A DNA stretch of 64,000 nt from Microbacterium yannicii (GTDB lineage: Bacteria; Actinomycetota; Actinomycetes; Actinomycetales; Microbacteriaceae): assembly GCF_024055635.1 (NCBI RefSeq), contig NZ_JAMXMB010000010.1:1-64000 (forward strand). The letters run 5' to 3'. A model generated the notes under the pieces. That model was not told the DNA's origin. It did not search any database and worked only from the letters and a program-made list of their open reading frames with translations. Below, piece after piece: positions 47,652 through 55,140 of this stretch. Position numbers and translations under genes: made by a program. Numbering within the stretch: the first letter of the stretch is position 1; each line of letters opens with the position of its first letter.

Positions 47652-47684
47652 AAAACCGCCTTCCGCAAGGTCTGCGGGAGGCGG
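47652..47684 (-). terminator. Terminator after tRNA-Lys
   Basis: On the minus strand CCGCCTCCCGCA pairs with TGCGGAAGGCGG and is followed by TTTTCGTTTT. It lies nine bases beyond the tRNA 3' end. Confidence 0.85.
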
Positions 47685-47693
47685 CTTTCTGAG

Positions 47694-47769
47694 TGGTGCA
47701 CCCCCTGGGACTTGAACCCAGAACCCACTGATTAAGAGTCAGTTGCTCTGCCGATTGAGCTAGAGGTGC
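47694..47769 (-). tRNA. tRNA-Lys (anticodon CTT)
   Basis: Read on the minus strand, GCACCTC pairs with GGGGTGC. The D-arm is GCTC...GAGC and the anticodon loop contains CTCTTAA with anticodon CTT. GGTTCAAGTCC is the T-arm. Discriminator A and encoded CCA complete the 3' end. Confidence 0.96.
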
Positions 47770-47817
47770 ATGGTTCCCGACGAGGCGAACCGAGGACCAA
47801 CATTAGCATCACGATCG

Positions 47818-47856
47818 CGTCTCGTGAAATCGAGACGGGAACGCCCCGGCTATCCT
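47818..47856 (+). promoter_or_regulatory. hisN promoter with inverted repeat near -35
   Basis: TATCCT (47851-47856) lies six bases before a GTG, the leaderless spacing. CGTCTCG-N6-CGAGACG (47818-47837) is a perfect inverted repeat over the expected -35 position and may be an operator. Confidence 0.5.
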
Positions 47857-47862
47857 GGATCT

Positions 47863-48735
47863 GTGATGACCCCTCCCCCCTCGTCGACGTTCGACACGCC
47901 GTTCGAGGGCGATCTGGGACCCGATCTCGAGCTGGCGCTTCGCCTCGCGGACGCGGCGGACGCGGCATCCATGTCGCGCTTCGATGCGGCGGATCTCGAC
48001 ATCCGGCTGAAGGCCGACGCGAGCCACGTGACCGAGGCGGATCTCGCCACCGAGCGGGCCCTCCGCGCACTGATCGAGACGGAGCGCCCCGCCGACGGCA
48101 TCTTCGGCGAGGAGTACGGGATCACCGGCGACTCGAACCGGCAGTGGATCATCGACCCCATCGACGGCACCGCCAACTACCTCAAGGGCATCCCGATGTG
48201 GACGACCCTCATCGCCCTCGCGATCGACGGCGTGCCGCGCGTCGGCGTCGCCAGCCAGCCGGCGATCGGCCGGCGCTGGTGGGCCGCCACCGGCCTCGGC
48301 GCTTGGACCAACACGCCGTCCGGCGGCACCCGGCGCCTGAGCGTCTCGTCGGTCGATGCGATCGCCGACTCGAGCGTGAGCTTCCAGAGCATCGGACAGT
48401 GGCGGGATGCCGGCAAGCTCGAGGCCCTCGAACGCCTCACTGCGTCGGTGTGGCGGGACCGCGGGTACGGCGACGCGTGGCCGTACATGCTCCTCGCCGA
48501 GGGACGCCTCGAGCTCGTCGCCGAGTTCGGCGTCAAGGAGTACGACATCGCAGCGCTGGTGCCGATCGTCACCGAGTCCGGCGGCCGGTTCACGTCGTTC
48601 GACGGTCGCGATTCGCTGGCCGCAGGCTCCTCCCTTGCCACCAATCGTGTGCTCCACGACGCGTACCTCGACCTGCTCCACGGCACTGAGAACCACTCGG
48701 CCGACAACCACTCGGCCGAGAACCCCGCCGCCTGA
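47863..48735 (+). CDS. hisN: Inositol-monophosphatase-family phosphatase, probable histidinol-phosphatase
   Basis: This is an Mg2+-dependent phosphatase of about 290 residues. The metal motifs are IFGEEYG and IDPIDGTANY with the catalytic aspartates, and DAWPYMLLAEGRLEL is the C-terminal signature. HisN-type enzymes of actinobacteria dephosphorylate histidinol phosphate, but this family also includes inositol and sugar phosphatases; no his gene is adjacent. The GTG at 47863 directly before an ATG (47866) follows TATCCT by six bases, so the transcript is probably leaderless. The last residues repeat NHSA(D/E)N. Confidence 0.82.
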   Translation: MMTPPPSSTFDTPFEGDLGPDLELALRLADAADAASMSRFDAADLDIRLKADASHVTEADLATERALRALIETERPADGIFGEEYGITGDSNRQWIIDPIDGTANYLKGIPMWTTLIALAIDGVPRVGVASQPAIGRRWWAATGLGAWTNTPSGGTRRLSVSSVDAIADSSVSFQSIGQWRDAGKLEALERLTASVWRDRGYGDAWPYMLLAEGRLELVAEFGVKEYDIAALVPIVTESGGRFTSFDGRDSLAAGSSLATNRVLHDAYLDLLHGTENHSADNHSAENPAA

Positions 48736-48791
48736 TCCCGCTCCGCCCCCTCCCTCCCCCACCCACCTCCCTTCCCCCACGGAGACCCCCG

Positions 48792-49370
48792 ATGCCTGCC
48801 CCCCGCATCCTCGGCGCCGCTGCCGCCGTCGTCCTGACCACCGTGCTGCTGTCGGCATGCTCCGGCAGCCCGGAGGCCGCACCGGAAGAGACGGGAAACG
48901 CCGTCACACCGACTCCGGCCGCTCCCGAACCGTCCGCGACGCCCGAGCCCGAGCCTGAGGCCGCCGAAGACCCGACGTGCGAGAGCCTCGTCGGGACGTC
49001 GGTCGTCGCCAACTACGAGAGCGTCGGCTGGACATCGCAGGCCTCGCCGCTGTACATCGGCAGCACCGAGATCGAGGACGGCCTGCAGTGCATGTGGGCC
49101 GACTTCGACGGCCCTGCGGGCGATCACGGCCAGATGTTCGGCTGGGCGCCGCTCTCCGACGATGAGGCCGCAGACGCGCAGGACGAGCTCGTCTCGCAGG
49201 GGTGGCTGCGTGAAGACGACGCCGCCGGCGTCTACATCACGGAGAGCGCCGAGACCGCGATCGCCACCGACGACGCGGGCTACGGCATGACGTACTTCTT
49301 CACGGATGGGCAGGTGCTCGTCTCCGACACGAAGCAGGGGCTGCTGCTGATCGAGTGGCCGAAGAGCTGA
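48792..49370 (+). CDS. Putative secreted lipoprotein
   Basis: The protein has 192 residues. A signal peptide ends in lipobox LLSAC, giving a lipid-anchored cysteine at about position 23. A Pro/Ala/Glu-rich linker (about 28-60) precedes a small domain with two cysteines (in DPTCESL and GLQCMW) that could form a disulphide. No known family was recognised. It follows hisN by 56 bases of a C-rich tract (48736-48791), possibly in the same transcript. Confidence 0.75.
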   Translation: MPAPRILGAAAAVVLTTVLLSACSGSPEAAPEETGNAVTPTPAAPEPSATPEPEPEAAEDPTCESLVGTSVVANYESVGWTSQASPLYIGSTEIEDGLQCMWADFDGPAGDHGQMFGWAPLSDDEAADAQDELVSQGWLREDDAAGVYITESAETAIATDDAGYGMTYFFTDGQVLVSDTKQGLLLIEWPKS

Positions 49371-49440
49371 CGACAGCAGTCGACCGGCCGATCGCCCGCC
49401 AGCGCGAGCCAGCCCCCTCCACCGCGTAGGCTCGAACGCT

Positions 49441-49980
49441 ATGGCGATCGGCGTGACGATGTACACCTTCGACATCCAACTGGCGGACGTCGATCGGGGC
49501 GTCTACGAGGATCTGTCGATCCGCGTGGCGCGGCATCCGTCCGAGACCGACGCCTTCATGCTGACCCGGGTGCTGGCCTACTGCCTCGAGTACGAGGAGG
49601 GCATCGCGTTCAGCGAGGGCGTCTCGGCGACGGACGAGCCGGCGGTCCTGGTGCGCGACCTCACCGGCGCCCTGGTCGCGTGGATCGAGGTGGGGGCTCC
49701 GGATGCCGCACGCCTGCACACCGGCAGCATGCAGGCCGAGCGCACGAGGGTCTACACGCATCGCGACCCGGGGAAGGTCGCCGCGCCGTGGGCGGGCAAG
49801 CGGATCCACCGTGGCGATGCGATCCTGCTGAACAGCTTCGATCCCGGCTTCGTCGATGCCGCCACGGGAGTGCTGGCGCGCCGCAACACGATGACCGTGT
49901 CGATCACGGAGCGGCGGATCTACCTCGACCTCAACGCGACGAGCTTCGAGACCGACATCCACACGCAGACCGCCGCCTGA
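49441..49980 (+). CDS. YaeQ family protein
   Basis: The protein has 179 residues. TMYTFDIQLADVDRGVYEDLSIRVARHPSE, read in parts, and AFMLTRVLAYCLEYEEGIAFSEG are the hallmarks of the YaeQ family, which has a PD-(D/E)XK nuclease-like fold. A biochemical role is not established. TAGGCT lies eight bases before the ATG, consistent with a leaderless start. The upstream gene is the lipoprotein on the same strand. Confidence 0.9.
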   Translation: MAIGVTMYTFDIQLADVDRGVYEDLSIRVARHPSETDAFMLTRVLAYCLEYEEGIAFSEGVSATDEPAVLVRDLTGALVAWIEVGAPDAARLHTGSMQAERTRVYTHRDPGKVAAPWAGKRIHRGDAILLNSFDPGFVDAATGVLARRNTMTVSITERRIYLDLNATSFETDIHTQTAA

Positions 49981-50024
49981 CCGCACGGCGGTCCGACGCA
50001 GCAGCGTGACCGGACAGCGGCGCC

Positions 50025-50441
50025 TCAGGCGGGCAGGAAGTTCTCGCGCGCCAGCGGGGCGATCTCGAGTCCGTCGGCGTCCTTGCTCGTCACCCAGCGC
50101 AGCTCCTCGATCTCGGCACCGATCACCGGCACCTGAGCGCCGATGTCGGTCTCGAACACCTCGGCGATCACGAGGAAGCCCGGCTCGTTGGCCGCCGCGG
50201 CGGTGTACGAGCCGAGCGGCCGCAGGGTATCCGCCTCCACCGCGAGGCCGAGCTCCTCCAGCAGCTCTCGGCTCAGCGTCTGGCTCGGGGACTCCCCCGG
50301 TTCGGGCTTGCCGCCCGGCTGCATGAACGCCGTCGTCCCGGCCTTGCGCACCAGCAGCAGTTCATCCCGCTCGTTCACGATGACAGCGGCAGAGACATGG
50401 ATGCTGCGGTCGTGGGCCGGGGCGGCGTCCGAGGTGTTCAC
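50025..50441 (-). CDS. NUDIX hydrolase
   Basis: The protein has 138 residues and hydrolyses a nucleoside-diphosphate-linked substrate. The Nudix box runs from GGKPEPGES through SRELLEELGL (about 43-65) with the REXXEE metal-binding helix. The start is GTG with TAGCGT six bases upstream. It is divergent from the zinc-ribbon SDR gene with only 49 bp between the start codons. The substrate is unknown; an ADP-ribose or oxidised-nucleotide hydrolase is possible. Confidence 0.88.
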   Translation of the reverse strand: MNTSDAAPAHDRSIHVSAAVIVNERDELLLVRKAGTTAFMQPGGKPEPGESPSQTLSRELLEELGLAVEADTLRPLGSYTAAAANEPGFLVIAEVFETDIGAQVPVIGAEIEELRWVTSKDADGLEIAPLARENFLPA

Positions 50442-50447
50442 GATGGC

Positions 50448-50485
50448 ACGCTAACAGCTACCGCGCATCGGTCGCGGCGTAGAAT
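50448..50485. promoter_or_regulatory. Back-to-back leaderless promoters
   Basis: Minus-strand TAGCGT (50453-50448) lies six bases before the NUDIX GTG. Plus-strand TAGAAT (50480-50485) lies five bases before the SDR GTG. The two promoters share a 49-bp intergenic region, so their -35 regions overlap. Confidence 0.5.
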
Positions 50486-50490
50486 CACGT

Positions 50491-51972
50491 GTGCTTCCCG
50501 ATTCCTCCACCCCCGCCGACCTGCCGCCGAGCGGCATCGACCCGGACGAGCTCGCGACGACTCTGCGCGTGCTCGACAGCATGGCGGGGCTCGACGAGAC
50601 GCACCCCGACTTCGTCGCCGTACGGCGGGCGACGGCCGCCATGTTCAAGGCCGTGAAGAAGGTGCGCCGCCGAGAGATCCGCGAGGCCATCGCCGAAGCG
50701 GACCGCGCCGTCGTCGCGGCCACGGCCACCGGAGCGCCGGACCGGATCGACGACGAGACCCGCGGCATCCCGATCTCCACCGCGACGACCGCGCCCACCG
50801 CCGGCACCCTGATCAAGGCGCGCGGCTGCTACATCTGCAAACAGCCGTACACCGTGGTCGACGCGTTCTACCACCAGCTCTGCCCCACCTGCGCGGCGAT
50901 GAGCCACGCCAAGCGCGATGCCCGCGCCGACCTCACCGGCAAGCGCGCACTGCTCACCGGCGGTCGGGCGAAGATCGGCATGTACATCGCGCTGCGCCTG
51001 CTGCGCGACGGTGCGCACACGACGATCACCACCCGCTTCCCCCGCGACGCCGTGCGCCGCTTCAGCAGCCTGCCCGACGCGCCGGAATGGATCGACCGCC
51101 TCAAGGTGGTCGGCATCGACCTGCGCGACCCCGCGCAGGTGATCGGATTGGCGGAGGATGTCGCGGCCGCCGGCCCGCTCGACATCCTCATCAACAACGC
51201 CACCCAGACGGTGCGTCGCTCCCCCGGCGCTTATCAGCCACTCGTCGACGCCGAGCTGGCGCCGCTCCCCGAAGGACCGCTGCCCGAGCTGATCACCTTC
51301 GGCCACACCAACGATCGGCACCCGCAGGCGCTGGAGCGCTCGGTCACCGCCCACCCCATCCTCGCCGCGGCCGCCGCACGCGCCGACGAGCTCACCGAGC
51401 AGGCGATGACGGCCGGCTCCAGCTCGCTGGAGCGCCTCGCCGCAGGCACGGCGATCGACGCCGGCGGCCTCATCCCCGACCTCGACCACTCCAACTCGTG
51501 GGTGCAGAGCGTCGACGAGGTCGACCCGCTCGAGATGCTCGAGGTGCAGCTGGCCAACACGACCGCGCCGTTCCTGCTCGTCTCGAAACTGCGACCGTCG
51601 ATGGCCGCGAGCAGCGCTCGTCGCACGTACATCGTCAACGTGAGCGCGATGGAGGGCGTCTTCAACCGGGGCTACAAGGGGCCGGGGCATCCCCACACCA
51701 ACATGGCGAAGGCGGCCGTCAACATGCTCACCCGCACGAGCGCGAGGGAGCTCTTCGAGACCGATCGCATCCTGATGACGAGCGTCGACACCGGCTGGAT
51801 CACCGACGAGCGGCCCCACCCGACCAAGGTGCGGCTCGCCGAGGAGGGCTTCCACGCACCCCTCGACCTGGTCGACGGCGCGGCACGCGTCTACGATCCG
51901 ATCGTGCGCGGCGAGGCGGGCGAGGACCTGTTCGGCGTGTTCCTCAAGGACTACGCCCCCGGCGCGTGGTGA
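50491..51972 (+). CDS. SDR-like protein with N-terminal zinc-ribbon
   Basis: This 493-residue protein begins with a charged helical region (about 20-80). A CxxC-N14-CxxC module follows (Cys113, Cys116, Cys131, Cys134) that should bind zinc. Then comes a Rossmann SDR domain from about 150 with TGGRAKIG at 156-163, LINNATQ and VNVSAMEGVF. At the YxxxK position the sequence reads HPHTNMAK, so threonine stands where the catalytic tyrosine is expected. Normal SDR chemistry is therefore doubtful. The GTG start follows TAGAAT by five bases. Its stop overlaps the next small gene. Confidence 0.8.
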   Translation: MLPDSSTPADLPPSGIDPDELATTLRVLDSMAGLDETHPDFVAVRRATAAMFKAVKKVRRREIREAIAEADRAVVAATATGAPDRIDDETRGIPISTATTAPTAGTLIKARGCYICKQPYTVVDAFYHQLCPTCAAMSHAKRDARADLTGKRALLTGGRAKIGMYIALRLLRDGAHTTITTRFPRDAVRRFSSLPDAPEWIDRLKVVGIDLRDPAQVIGLAEDVAAAGPLDILINNATQTVRRSPGAYQPLVDAELAPLPEGPLPELITFGHTNDRHPQALERSVTAHPILAAAAARADELTEQAMTAGSSSLERLAAGTAIDAGGLIPDLDHSNSWVQSVDEVDPLEMLEVQLANTTAPFLLVSKLRPSMAASSARRTYIVNVSAMEGVFNRGYKGPGHPHTNMAKAAVNMLTRTSARELFETDRILMTSVDTGWITDERPHPTKVRLAEEGFHAPLDLVDGAARVYDPIVRGEAGEDLFGVFLKDYAPGAW

Positions 51973-52181
51973 ACCTGCCCGAACCGGGCCGCCGCGTGGT
52001 CGTGCGGTACCTGCTGCCGACCGGGCAGGCGACGGACGCACTGGGCGAACTGCTGAGCGCCGATGCCGAGACTGTCGTGGTCGACGGCAAGCGCGGAGTC
52101 GAGCGCATTCCCCGCGGTGCGATCATCGCGGCCAAGGAAGTGCCGCCGCCGCCGGCTCCTCGCCGGCCGACAGCACGCTGA
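51969..52181 (+). CDS. Small protein resembling the N-terminal domain of actinobacterial GNAT proteins
   Basis: A 70-residue protein starting at GTG 51969 and overlapping the previous stop (GTGA), so it is likely translationally coupled. Segments EPGRRVVVRYLLP, TDALGELLSAD, TVVVDGKRG and RIPRGAIIAAKEVPPPP match, from memory, an SH3-like N-terminal part found in front of GNAT acetyltransferase domains in actinobacteria. Here no acetyltransferase domain follows. It may be a stand-alone domain or a truncated gene. Confidence 0.6.
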   Translation: MNLPEPGRRVVVRYLLPTGQATDALGELLSADAETVVVDGKRGVERIPRGAIIAAKEVPPPPAPRRPTAR

Positions 52182-52282
52182 TCGGCGGAGCCCAGCCGCT
52201 CTCGCGGACCCTTTCCCTGCGGAGAGCGCCGCGGACGCGCCAGCCGGACCGCAGCCCGGCTGAGCGCGCGCGACCGACGGGC

Positions 52283-53260
52283 TCAGAAGCGGAGCAGCAC
52301 CTTGCCCGCTCGTCCCGGCACGGCGCTCGCCGCCGCGGCGGCCCGGGCCTCTTCGAACGGGTAGACGGCATCCACCGGAAGCGCGACCTCGCCCGAACCG
52401 ATGCGCTGCACGAGCTCGGCGAACAGGGCGCCGCGGGTGGCGGCATCCATCGTCCTGCTCACGGTGCTGCCCCAGAAGCCCTTCACCGTCGCCTGCTTGA
52501 AGATGAGGTCGCCGGCCGAGAGCTTCAGGGTGCTCGACCCCATGGAGCCGAACGAGACGAGCGTGCCGCCCTCGCCGAGGAGCGACAGGAGGTCGCCGGC
52601 CGCCTCGCCGCCGACCGAGTCCACGGCCGCGCGCGGCGCATTCTCGCCCAGGATCTCCGCAGCGCGCTCGCGCCAGCCGTCGGATTCGGTCGAGACGACA
52701 TCATGGATGCCGAGGCCGGCCAGCTCCGCCACCCCCGCGTCGCGCCGCACGAGCCCGAGGACGCGCACGCCGCGCGCCGCGGCGAACTGGGCCACGAGCT
52801 TGCCGACGGCGCCGTTGGCGGTGTTCTGCACGATCCAGTCGCCCGGCTTCACGGCGAGGAAGTCGAGAAGGCTCAGCGCACTGAACGGCATGGAGATGAG
52901 CTGTGCGGCCGTCTCATCGTCGATGGAGTCAGGCACGGGGATGAGGCCGGCCGCCTTGGCGACGAAGTACTCGCTCCACACACCGAACGTTCCCCCCGTG
53001 GCGACGCGCTGTCCGACCTGCAGCTGCTCGACGCCCTCGCCGAGCGCATCGACGACGCCGTACGCCTCGGTTCCCGAGGCCGCAGGCAGCTCGGGCTTGA
53101 AGCCGTAGGTGCCGCGGATCGTCCACAGGTCGTGATTGTGGATCGGAGAGAGCACCGTGCGCACCCGCACCTGACCCGGACCCGGCTCGGGGAGCGGTCG
53201 CTCGCCGACCTCGAGAACGTCGGTCGCGTCGCCGAAGGTGGAATGGATGAGTGCGCGCAC
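52283..53260 (-). CDS. Zinc-type alcohol dehydrogenase / quinone oxidoreductase family protein
   Basis: This MDR-superfamily oxidoreductase has 325 residues. The N-terminal GroES-like domain includes PLPEPGPGQVRVRT and HDLWTIRGTYG. The NAD(P)-binding domain has NTANGAVGKLVAQFAAARG with the AxxGxxG-type loop. The zinc-binding cysteines of true alcohol dehydrogenases are absent, so it is nearer quinone or enoyl reductases (MECR-like). The GTG at 53260 has AGGAG seven bases upstream and starts at the family N-terminus; the longer frame was rejected. No partner gene is evident. Confidence 0.88.
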   Translation of the reverse strand: MRALIHSTFGDATDVLEVGERPLPEPGPGQVRVRTVLSPIHNHDLWTIRGTYGFKPELPAASGTEAYGVVDALGEGVEQLQVGQRVATGGTFGVWSEYFVAKAAGLIPVPDSIDDETAAQLISMPFSALSLLDFLAVKPGDWIVQNTANGAVGKLVAQFAAARGVRVLGLVRRDAGVAELAGLGIHDVVSTESDGWRERAAEILGENAPRAAVDSVGGEAAGDLLSLLGEGGTLVSFGSMGSSTLKLSAGDLIFKQATVKGFWGSTVSRTMDAATRGALFAELVQRIGSGEVALPVDAVYPFEEARAAAAASAVPGRAGKVLLRF

Positions 53261-53438
53261 GGTGGTGCTCCTAACGAGATTCATGGCGGCCGGTTGAGCC
53301 GCCACTCGGTGTTATAGCCCAGGATGCCGGGAACGCATTCCCGGCGCCCGACCTTCGGCGCGTCTGTGCGTTGATGAGCGGTCAGATGACCGCCCTGCCG
53401 GCGGTTAGCCTGGGAGCCGACCACGAGAGGCCACCCGA

Positions 53439-53501
53439 GTGAACCGACGAGGCATTCCCCGGATCCCGCGCGACGATGCCGTCGCCGCGAGTGCGACATG
53501 A
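53439..53501 (+). CDS. Possible 20-residue leader peptide
   Basis: A GTG preceded by GAGAGG opens a 20-codon frame (VNRRGIPRIPRDDAVAASAT). Its TGA overlaps the ATG of the next gene. It could be a coupled leader or chance. In the rest of 53261-53497 there is a hairpin GCCGGGAA-CGCA-TTCCCGGC at 53326-53345 and nothing else recognised. Confidence 0.3.
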   Translation: MNRRGIPRIPRDDAVAASAT

Positions 53502-53818
53502 GCACCACCGGCGGCGCGACTCGCCGCATCGAGCTGACCCTGCACAAGCCGTGGTTCGCCCTCTACGCCCGCATCAAGCCGACCCTCGTGATCGCCGGTC
53601 GCGGCCAGCCGGCCCAGTGGGGCCTCGGCACCTGGCAGGTCCCGGCGGACGAGACCGTCGTCGTCGGAGTGTTCCTGTTCAACCGACTGTGGCGCTTCGG
53701 CCACGCCGAGTTCGCGCTCGAGCCGACGCATCCGCCCGCACTGCGGTACACGGCTCCGGCGCTGCCGTTCGGCCGCGGCCGGGTCCGCCTGAGCACTCCG
53801 GCGGGTGCAGTGCGCTGA
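53498..53818 (+). CDS. Hypothetical protein of 106 residues
   Basis: No known domain was recognised. The sequence is mostly beta-like with conserved-looking aromatic and charged positions (LTLHKPWFALYARIKPTLVIAG and FNRLWRFGHAEFAL, read in parts). No signal peptide or membrane helix is clear. Its ATG overlaps the stop of a possible short leader frame. A strong bidirectional terminator follows, separating it from the convergent NmrA-like gene. Confidence 0.6.
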   Translation: MSTTGGATRRIELTLHKPWFALYARIKPTLVIAGRGQPAQWGLGTWQVPADETVVVGVFLFNRLWRFGHAEFALEPTHPPALRYTAPALPFGRGRVRLSTPAGAVR

Positions 53819-53828
53819 CCGGTCAGAA

Positions 53829-53867
53829 CGAAGGCCCGGGCCACCGATCGGTGGGCCCGGGCCTTCG
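53829..53867. terminator. Bidirectional terminator
   Basis: CGAAGGCCCGGGCCACC and GGTGGGCCCGGGCCTTCG form a long stem around a GATC loop between convergent genes. Confidence 0.85.
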
Positions 53868-53875
53868 TCACATCC

Positions 53876-54634
53876 TCAGTCGCGCGGCGGGTTCGCCGGC
53901 AGCCACTCGTCCAGCGTCGTGGCGAACACCTGCACACCGTCGACCGGCATGAGGGTGCGCTCCTGCATGCGTGCGCCGAAGTAGGGGGCCTCGGGGTCGG
54001 TCACGACCTCGCGCGGGTCGCCGCGGAACGCCAGGCCACGGCGGACCAGCTCGTCGAGTCCCATGACCTCCGGGCCGGCGATCTCGACGTCGGCGTTCAG
54101 AGGTGCGCCGGCAGCGGTGCGCGCGACGGCCGTCGCGACATCCTCCGCGGCGATCGGCTGCATGAGGTTGTTCGGCAGGTGGATGCCGTCACCGTTGCCC
54201 GACACGGTGGCGATGCCGCCGATGAACTCGAAGAACTGGGTGGCATGCACGAGCGAGTAGGGAATCCCCGACGCGCGGATGAGCTTCTCCTGCGCCGCCT
54301 TGGCCGCGAAGTAGTCGATGTCGTTGGGACGGTCGGTCCCGACGATCGTGAGGGCCACGTAGTGCCCGACGCCCGCCTCACGCGAAGCCGCCACGAGGTT
54401 GTTCGTGGAGGTGGTGAAGAACTCCATCACGTCGTCGGGTGCGAACGACGGCGAGTTCGACACGTCGACCACGACGTCCGCGCCCTGCAGCACCTCGGCG
54501 AGACCCTCGCCGGTGATCGTGTTGACGCCCGAGTTCGGCGACGCCGGTACGGCCTCGTGCCCGTGCTCGGTGAGCTTCGCGACGACCTTCGAGCCGATCA
54601 GTCCCGAGCCGCCGATGACGACGATCTTTGCCAT
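53876..54634 (-). CDS. NAD(P)-binding NmrA-like epimerase/reductase, copy 1
   Basis: The protein has 252 residues. The Rossmann motif VVIGGSGLIGSKVV is at the N-terminus. HATQFFEFIGGI and PIAAEDVATAVAR are typical of atypical SDR/NmrA proteins. It is a clear paralogue of the protein at 56068-56865. ECF41 sigma factors are known to sit beside epimerase or oxidoreductase genes. Here an ECF41-like promoter (TGTCACA-N16-TGTC) lies 54-80 bases before the ATG. It is separated from the sigma operon by that promoter. The substrate is unknown. Confidence 0.87.
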   Translation of the reverse strand: MAKIVVIGGSGLIGSKVVAKLTEHGHEAVPASPNSGVNTITGEGLAEVLQGADVVVDVSNSPSFAPDDVMEFFTTSTNNLVAASREAGVGHYVALTIVGTDRPNDIDYFAAKAAQEKLIRASGIPYSLVHATQFFEFIGGIATVSGNGDGIHLPNNLMQPIAAEDVATAVARTAAGAPLNADVEIAGPEVMGLDELVRRGLAFRGDPREVVTDPEAPYFGARMQERTLMPVDGVQVFATTLDEWLPANPPRD

Positions 54635-54687
54635 GATGTGCCTTTCGTTCGAAGAGCGCGGGGAAGAGGTGTGCGCTCATCAGCTAG

Positions 54688-54714
54688 GACAGGGCGGTCG
54701 CTCGATCTGTGACA
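54688..54714 (-). promoter_or_regulatory. ECF41-like promoter for the copy 1 NmrA gene
   Basis: Read on the minus strand, TGTCACA (54714-54708), a 16-base spacer and TGTC (54691-54688) match the ECF41 consensus TGTCACA / CGTC (remembered from the literature). It lies just after the SnoaL gene stop. Confidence 0.65.
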
Positions 54715-54720
54715 GCCGCG

Positions 54721-55140
54721 TCACTCCGCGTGCCAGCGCGTCAGTTTGCCCGGATTCACCACGAGCCACGCCTGCACGATGAGCCGGCCGCGCACACGCA
54801 TACCCAGGACGCCTGTGACCTCACCGTGTCGGCAGACGACGAGCCCCGGCATCCCGTTCACCGAAGCGATGCGCACCGACACCTCGGAGTCGAGCAGCAC
54901 GCCGGACAGGTACCGCGTGACCTCCTGCGCACCGCGGAGCGCAGCCGATGGCGCGGCCACGATGCCGCCTCCATCGACCGTCAGCTCGACGCTCGGGTGC
55001 ATCAATCCCCCCAGCTGCCCCGGGTCGCCGCTCTCGACGGCGGCGGCGAGCGCGCGCGCGACGCCCTCGTGCTGCACGGCGCTCGTCCTCGAACCCCGCG
55101 GAAAGACGTGCAGCCACGACGCGCGACGTCGTCTGGTCAC
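54721..55140 (-). CDS. Stand-alone SnoaL-like domain related to ECF41 sigma C-terminus
   Basis: The protein has 139 residues. It lacks sigma regions 2 and 4 but resembles the C-terminal extension of ECF41 factors. DGGGIV is at 56-61 and VVNPGKL at 127-133, both at the places where ECF41 proteins carry DGGGK and NPDKL. The first 20 residues are Arg-rich. The GTG start overlaps the sigma-factor stop (GTGA), so it is made together with it. It may act in trans on the sigma factor, or be the remnant of a second sigma gene. Confidence 0.7.
   Translation of the reverse strand: MTRRRRASWLHVFPRGSRTSAVQHEGVARALAAAVESGDPGQLGGLMHPSVELTVDGGGIVAAPSAALRGAQEVTRYLSGVLLDSEVSVRIASVNGMPGLVVCRHGEVTGVLGMRVRGRLIVQAWLVVNPGKLTRWHAE

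Noticed and set aside
53326-53345. Hairpin GCCGGGAA-CGCA-TTCCCGGC considered as a terminator
   Set aside because: It lies upstream of the divergent oxidoreductase gene and before the 106-residue gene, has no T-run, and no gene ends there.
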